A DNA stretch of 6,351 nt from Acidobacteriota bacterium (GTDB lineage Bacteria; Acidobacteriota; Terriglobia; Terriglobales; Acidobacteriaceae): positions 1 to 6,351 of the forward strand of contig JAJZIF010000237.1 in assembly GCA_021810735.1 (NCBI GenBank), written 5' to 3'. The position numbers and the translations under genes are program-made. This document shows positions 1 to 3,590 of the stretch, piece after piece. The notes under the pieces are model-generated. The model was not told the origin of the DNA. It saw only the letters and a program-made list of their open reading frames with translations, and did no database searches. How positions within the stretch are numbered: the stretch's first letter is position 1; the number at the start of each line of letters is the position of its first letter.

Positions 1-1
1 C

Positions 2-925
2 AATGAGTTCGATCGGCAGGACGGCGGAGGCACCCCCTATCACATGACACCCGCGCAATACACTCGCTTTTATGCGCATACCGTCGCGGCGATTCGACGC
101 GCCGATCCGCAGGCCCGCGTAGGAGGTCCCGCGCTGGCAGACTATGACTCTAAAGAGGTACTCATCCCAGCGCTCCTTGCATTCTGCAGCAAGAACAAGG
201 CCCCCCTGGATTTTGTGTCCTGGCATGGCTATAAGAACGACCCACAATGGTTTCGGAAATCGATCGAGTCTATCCACGAACAATTGAAGAATTACCCCGG
301 CCTGCATCCTGAGACGGTCATCGATGAGTGGAACATCGCTCTGGGTCAAGCGGATGTCGATCCCCGTTTTCAGCCGGCCTTCGTCGCAGAGACGACGTTC
401 CAGATGATACAAGGCGGTCTTGATCTTTCTTGTTACTACCAGATACGCGACTATCCATTTGCCGACGATCTAGCCGCAAAGTTTTACCCGGAACGCTATG
501 TCGCGGACGAGGAAGTATTCTGGGACAGGCAACCAGCTTACCTCGGACTCTTCGATTACGAGAACCAGGTCCGTCCGGCATACTTCGTGTTCCGAATGCT
601 GGAGCGGCTGACCGGGGAACGCGTCGGGTTGGAATCGAGTTCGCATACGGTGCATGGTCTGGCGACGGTCGACAAATCGCTCGACGTTTCGACGATCATG
701 CTGTGGAATTATTCAGATAAAGCGACGGACGTCAATCTTGATATAAATAACATGCCTGCGAATGGCAGAGCATGGCGCTTTCTGCTGGATGCCACTGGCC
801 CCAACAACGATGACACGGCGCGCCTCCGGCCACAGCCAGTTCAAAAGCTACCTAAGGGAAACGGACGCTTATCATTCCCGTTGAAACCCTGGGGCGTCAC
901 CTTGGTTTCACTCGAAGAGCACTGA
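2..925 (+). CDS. GH39-like glycoside hydrolase (beta-xylosidase-type), C-terminal part, 5' end outside window
   Basis: The frame is open from the first bases and ends at TGA 923-925, giving 307 residues; the N-terminal part of the barrel lies upstream of the window. The fragment begins Asn-Glu-Phe-Asp, which fits the strand-4 'NE' motif of clan GH-A enzymes, so Glu2 is the likely acid/base catalyst. The motif VIDEWN follows, with its Glu codon at 326-328, and fits the strand-7 catalytic nucleophile of GH39-like enzymes. Between them are a 'VGGPALADYD' strand and a 'FVSWHGY' strand, both typical of this fold. The last 90 or so residues, with 'TIMLWNYSD' and ending 'LKPWGVTLVSLEEH', look like the beta-sandwich domain that usually packs on the barrel. 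Family knowledge suggests hydrolysis of xylosides or related beta-glycosides. The exact substrate cannot be read from sequence, and GH51- or GH79-like relatives are alternatives. The Met codon at 44 is internal, not the start. No damage is seen in the part present. Confidence 0.75.
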   Translation, partial: NEFDRQDGGGTPYHMTPAQYTRFYAHTVAAIRRADPQARVGGPALADYDSKEVLIPALLAFCSKNKAPLDFVSWHGYKNDPQWFRKSIESIHEQLKNYPGLHPETVIDEWNIALGQADVDPRFQPAFVAETTFQMIQGGLDLSCYYQIRDYPFADDLAAKFYPERYVADEEVFWDRQPAYLGLFDYENQVRPAYFVFRMLERLTGERVGLESSSHTVHGLATVDKSLDVSTIMLWNYSDKATDVNLDINNMPANGRAWRFLLDATGPNNDDTARLRPQPVQKLPKGNGRLSFPLKPWGVTLVSLEEH

Positions 926-1080
926 AAGTTTTTCGCTTCAGACGGCTTGATCGACTTTTCATGGGATATGTAACGGTCGTGATGAAAGATTTTGGCTTTT
1001 GGCGTAAACGTCACATTATCGTCCAACTGGGGAAATAGGCCGAGTGCGGCAAATGTGTACAAGGCCCTTCAGATTGGCGG

Positions 1081-1133
1081 AGGGAGGGAGACTCGGTGGC
1101 ATCGACATTGATTGGCATCTGTGCTCCCTCCCT
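1081..1133. repeat. Perfect 10-bp purine/pyrimidine inverted repeat
   Basis: AGGGAGGGAG at 1081-1090 is exactly complementary to CTCCCTCCCT at 1124-1133, with 33 bases between. The right arm is followed by TAAAC, not a T-run, so it is a poor intrinsic terminator. The loop contains GGCATC twice (1098-1103 and 1114-1119). Its role is unknown; it could form an RNA hairpin in the leader or readthrough transcript. Confidence 0.5.
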
Positions 1134-1159
1134 TAAACATGTGTGGCTGGCAGTGCAGT

Positions 1160-1186
1160 GATTTCAGCTACCACTGTGTTGAAATC
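1160..1186. promoter_or_regulatory. Candidate operator dyad upstream of the PhyH gene
   Basis: GATTTCA at 1160-1166 and TGAAATC at 1180-1186 form a perfect 7-bp dyad with a 13-base spacer, about 100 bases before the PhyH start. The size and symmetry suit a dimeric regulator site, but no regulator gene is in the window and no known operator consensus is clearly matched. A dyad this short could also arise by chance. Confidence 0.25.
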
Positions 1187-1269
1187 CACCGATTCTGACC
1201 GTGTGCAAAGAACAGCGGCCGATTATACAAATTGACCGCATGGCTATGGCTCATGAGAATTTTACAACC

Positions 1270-1275
1270 AGGAGG
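1270..1275 (+). promoter_or_regulatory. Ribosome binding site that sets the PhyH start at GTG 1283
   Basis: AGGAGG lies 7 bases before the GTG at 1283-1285, which is in frame with the PhyH coding sequence. This favours GTG 1283 over the in-frame TTG at 1232 or ATG at 1253, neither of which has a comparable site. Confidence 0.75.
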
Positions 1276-1282
1276 CAATTCC

Positions 1283-2116
1283 GTGACAACTACTGAAACG
1301 CCTGAAAAAGAACTTGACCAGCCGTACGATCTCCCGCAGGATGCGGTGGAGTGCTACAAGGAAAATGGCTATGTCAAGCTACCTCATGTCTTCTCCATGT
1401 GCTTGCTCGAACGCTATCGGAGCGTGATCGCGGCCCAGGTTGAGAAGTTGAATACACAGCGCCTGCCGCTCCATCAGCGCTCGACATACGACAGGGCCTT
1501 TCTACAGATCATGAACCTGTGGGAGTCTGACGCAGTGGTCCGGGAATTCGTCTTCGGAAAGCGCCTCGCCCGGATCGCAGCGGAACTGATGGGCTGTTGC
1601 GGCGTGCGGATTTATCATGACCAGGCGCTCTATAAAGAACCGGGCGGCGGCATCACCCCGTGGCACGCTGACCAATATTACTGGCCTGTCTGAAATGACA
1701 ATATCATCACCGCTTGGATACCCCTGCAGGACACGACGCTCGAAATGGGGCCGCTTGCCTTCTGCGAAAAAAGTCATCGCTTGCAGCTTGGCCGTGACCT
1801 TGAAATCAGCGACGAGAGCGAACTGATTTTGAAGCAGGCGCTCACCAAGTTCCGGCTTGAAGAGAGTCCGTTTGCGCTTGGAGATGTAAGCTTCCATGCG
1901 GGCTGGACATTTCATCGGGCCGGTGAAAACACAACGGACCATCCCCGGGAAGTGATGACTGTCATCTATATGGATGAAGACATTCGCCTGGCGAAGCCCC
2001 GGAACAAGCATCAGATAGAGGACATAGAGCGCTTTTGCCCAGGGGTCAAGGAAGGCGAAGTAATCGCGTCTCCGTTAAATCCAGTGGTCTACAGTACGGG
2101 TCAGACCCGTTGCTGA
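1283..2116 (+). pseudogene. Phytanoyl-CoA dioxygenase (PhyH) family protein, full length but interrupted by one in-frame TGA
   Basis: From GTG 1283 to TGA 2114-2116 a single frame of 277 codons gives a protein of usual PhyH-family length, broken only by TGA at 1691-1693 (codon 137). The members of this family are non-haem Fe(II)/2-oxoglutarate-dependent oxygenases that hydroxylate small molecules. All recognisable active-site elements remain: the HxD iron motif in 'WHADQYYWP' (His128, Asp130), the distal iron His211 in 'FHRAGENTT', and Arg222 nearby for 2-oxoglutarate binding. 'ITAWIPLQD' and 'MGPLAF' directly after the stop continue the family pattern with no residue gained or lost. The C-terminal 'SPLNPVVYS' is also typical of bacterial members. 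The TGA is therefore a point nonsense change, a sequencing error, or less likely a readthrough site. As it stands, the product would stop just after the HxD motif and be inactive. The substrate is unknown; a sugar-locus setting is suggested only by the neighbouring glycosidase. Confidence 0.8.
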
Positions 2117-2117
2117 A

Positions 2118-2253
2118 TGGATTGGCAATCGCGCTCTGCACGATGCGCAGCTCATGGAAGGAATGGCGCATACCTTCGAGGAGTTCGCTCAAGGCCACGA
2201 ATGCCCTATTGGCAGCGGAATTTCTCGAAGGAATCCTGACCGCTGGCAAGTAG
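2118..2253 (+). pseudogene. Coding-like scrap, possibly the C-terminal end of a Gfo/Idh/MocA-type dehydrogenase, frame-shifted
   Basis: After the PhyH stop, one frame reads 'RALHDAQLMEGMAHTFEEFA' (from about 2130). A second frame then reads 'ATNALLAAEFLEGILTAGK' and ends at TAG 2251-2253. Joined by a one-base shift near 2185-2205, they resemble the common C-terminal end of Gfo/Idh/MocA dehydrogenases, where a segment for 'F-x-x-x-x-x-G' is followed by 'A-L-x-x-x-E-x-x-x-A-x-x-x-x-x-G-K'. No start codon with a ribosome site and no Rossmann domain are present, so at best it is a remnant left by deletion. The match is from memory of family patterns and is weak; ordinary non-coding DNA is a real alternative. 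Confidence 0.25.
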
Positions 2254-2328
2254 CTGAGTCAAAATCATCGAGGGATTCTTCACTGCAGCGAGCAAGCTGA
2301 AAGATCGCATGTAGGACACAATCCATGC

Positions 2329-2378
2329 AAAAAGAACACACCCGCTGGCAGTTTGCTGTCGGCGGATGTGTTCTTTTT
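2329..2378 (+). terminator. Strong intrinsic terminator hairpin
   Basis: AAAAAGAACACA at 2329-2340 pairs perfectly with TGTGTTCTTTTT at 2367-2378. The stem continues inward to 2351/2356 and closes on a TTTG loop. Over 23 positions I count 20 Watson-Crick pairs, two G-U wobbles and one mismatch (2341/2366). The right arm ends in five T. The wobbles are G-U only in plus-strand RNA and become A-C mismatches in minus-strand RNA, so the plus direction is favoured. The A and T arms still allow some bidirectional use. It would end transcription of the PhyH segment. Confidence 0.85.
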
Positions 2379-2559
2379 CAACTTGCCGTTATTCAGGTTA
2401 GCCGATTGATACAAAACCATAACAAATCTTCGGCTACTTGCACCGACCGCAAGTAGTTTCAACCTGCATGCAACTCCTGGGCAGAATGGCGGCAAATCCA
2501 ACGTGCGCCGGAATGCCTTTCAATGTCTCCTGATGGAGTCCTGTATCTGGATTCAATTC
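2379..2559. other. Non-coding stretch between the terminator and the transposase relic
   Basis: No convincing gene is seen. The stretch contains the small hairpin at 2434-2456 and the palindrome TGCATGCA near 2466-2473. The left break of the IS relic must lie near its right edge, but no terminal inverted repeat of the element is recognisable here. Confidence 0.5.
2434..2456 (+). repeat. Small perfect hairpin, terminator-like
   Basis: CTACTTGC (2434-2441) and GCAAGTAG (2449-2456) form a perfect 8-bp stem with a 7-base loop. Two further G-U pairs are possible in plus-strand RNA (2432-2433 with 2457-2458). Only three T follow, so termination would be weak. It sits about 55 bases after the strong terminator and may be a backup or an unrelated structure. 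Confidence 0.45.
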
Positions 2560-3196
2560 TCGCTACCGTCAGAGACACTTGCGACAGCGCATCAAATCCA
2601 TGCACAAGAGAGGCATGACAAGAACAAGATCTACAGTGTGCATGAACCTGAAGTGCAGTGCATCGCCAAGGACAAGGCGGGCAAGCAGTAAGAGTTTGGC
2701 AACAAGGTGAGTGTCGCGGTGAGCAGCCGTGGTGGGTGGTTCGTCGGCGCGAAGAGCTTCACTGGAAATCCCTATGACGGCCACACCCTGGCTGCGCAAA
2801 TGAAGCAAGTCGAGAGCTTGATCGCCAACCAGGTGAGCGCAGTGTACGTCGATATGGGCTATCGAGGCCACGACTATGACGGTGCGGTCACCGTGCATGT
2901 CGACAAGAGACGAAGAGGGCATACATCGCAAGCACGATGGCGATGGATGAAACGTCGTGCCGCAGTCGAACCAAGCATCGGACATCATGAAGAGCGAACA
3001 CCGGTTGGAACGTAATCGGCTGAAGGGTACTGCTGGAAATGCGATCAACGCGATCCTGGCAGCCGCCGCGATGAACTTCCAGAAGCTCCTCAGAGCTTTT
3101 TGGCGCATTTTTCTGTTCTGCCTGATGAACGCATGGAACGGGCTGCTCACCCTGCAAGGCGCCCAAGACCACAATACTCAACTTCAATATGCCTGA
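2560..3196 (+). pseudogene. IS5-family transposase relic: N-terminus missing, one nonsense codon, one frameshift
   Basis: The reading resembles the C-terminal half of IS5-family DDE transposases: 'RHDKNKIYSVHEPEVQCIAK', then 'EFGNKVSVAVSSRGGWFVGA', 'YVDMGYRGHDYDG', 'RRAAVEPSIGH' and 'SEHRLERNRLKGTAGNAINA'. The second catalytic Asp (codon 2851-2853) and the catalytic Glu (codon 2968-2970) are present. The N-terminal part with the first catalytic Asp, roughly 200 residues in the family, is absent. Two more lesions lie inside. TAA at 2689-2691 stands where Tyr is usual ('K-Q-Y-E-F-G'). An extra A at about 2987 shifts the frame; removing it restores 'GHLKSEHRLERN'. The frame after the shift ends at TGA 3194-3196. 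The left boundary is approximate. The product is certainly inactive, and the element could move only with help, if at all. Antisense frames over this region are shadows. Confidence 0.88.
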
Positions 3197-3221
3197 GAAT
3201 CACTTTTTCAGGATCGACTAA
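2560..3221 (+). mobile_element. Truncated IS5-family insertion sequence
   Basis: The extent is set by the transposase relic plus a short 3' tail. The right end may lie near 3217, since the next four bases are CTAA (3218-3221), which fits the short YTAR targets typical of much of the IS5 family. No left terminal repeat or matching target copy was found, as expected if the left half was deleted. The right end is inferred, not proven. Confidence 0.45.
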
Positions 3222-3590
3222 TTTACCTTCCCGCCTCTACCCTTACGATGAAACAGATTCGACGGACTACCGCCGGGACTGTGGCTTCTGATCCTGAAGC
3301 GTAGGCGGAAAAGGGAAGACTCGTTTTTAGACATCGTGCCATGCAGACGTTAGGTGCATTTATCAATCTGAATTCAATGCCTTTGGGGAGCAACTTTAAA
3401 TACTTATGTCATCGTTCGTGTAAGGTGATAAAAACTTCGAGCTTACAATCCTCCGGGTAGCAATCTAACTATTGCCATTATCGGCACTGCTCAAAATCCA
3501 TCTTTATTACTTAATTTCAATGGCTTGGAGCAGTACATCCGTGCGCGAAAAAGTACGGACTAGACTAAACGAACGGCGTGAAATGCGACT
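3197..3590. other. Non-coding gap between the IS relic and the DUF499 gene
   Basis: About 390 bases, AT-richer in its second half, lie at the 3' ends of two convergent units. I see no reading frame with family resemblance on either strand. The gap holds a 9-bp spaced inverted repeat (3207-3298) and a 6-bp dyad TGTAAG/CTTACA (3419-3447). No clear hairpin plus T-run is visible on the minus strand just after the DUF499 stop, so that gene's terminator is not identified. Confidence 0.55.
3207..3298. repeat. Spaced 9-bp inverted repeat beside the presumed IS right end
   Basis: TTCAGGATC at 3207-3215 is exactly complementary to GATCCTGAA at 3290-3298, with 74 bases between. The left copy falls where the IS5-type right end is expected. 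The right copy, in opposite orientation, could be a scar of another element end. It may also be chance. Confidence 0.3.

Larger units (their letters stand above)
926..1282. other. Intergenic region between the glycosidase and the PhyH gene
   Basis: This 357-base stretch has no reading frame that looks like a gene. It holds a purine-rich inverted repeat (1081-1133), a 27-base dyad (1160-1186) and the PhyH ribosome binding site (1270-1275). TTATAC at 1223-1228 could be a -10 element, but no good -35 sits at the right distance. I see no hairpin followed by a T-run just after the glycosidase stop. The gap size suggests the PhyH gene has its own promoter rather than being tightly cotranscribed. 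Confidence 0.6.

Noticed and set aside
947..972. TTGATC / TATGTA as a promoter
   Set aside because: The spacing is only 14 bases and the -10 match is poor.
1081..1133. Inverted repeat as an intrinsic terminator of the glycosidase gene
   Set aside because: It is about 155 bases past the stop, has a 33-base loop and is not followed by a T-run.
1232..1282. N-terminal extension of the PhyH protein from TTG 1232 or ATG 1253
   Set aside because: AGGAGG at 1270-1275 with 7-base spacing points to GTG 1283, and the extra residues (TAWLWLMRILQPGGNS) encode the ribosome site itself.
1691..1693. TGA as a selenocysteine codon in the PhyH gene
   Set aside because: The position is not a known Cys or catalytic site in this family, and no clear SECIS-like hairpin follows the codon.
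1502..2011. 169-codon minus-strand frame
   Set aside because: It lies antisense to the PhyH coding sequence, whose family motifs are clear; the opposite frame shows no family features.
2569..3174. 201-codon minus-strand frame
   Set aside because: It is an antisense shadow of the IS5-type transposase, a frame often mis-called as a hypothetical protein.
3265..3310. tRNA-like piece with a 5-bp stem and 7-base loop (GCTTC/GAAGC)
   Set aside because: The loop lacks T at position 33, and no matching acceptor, D or T arms can be placed around it.
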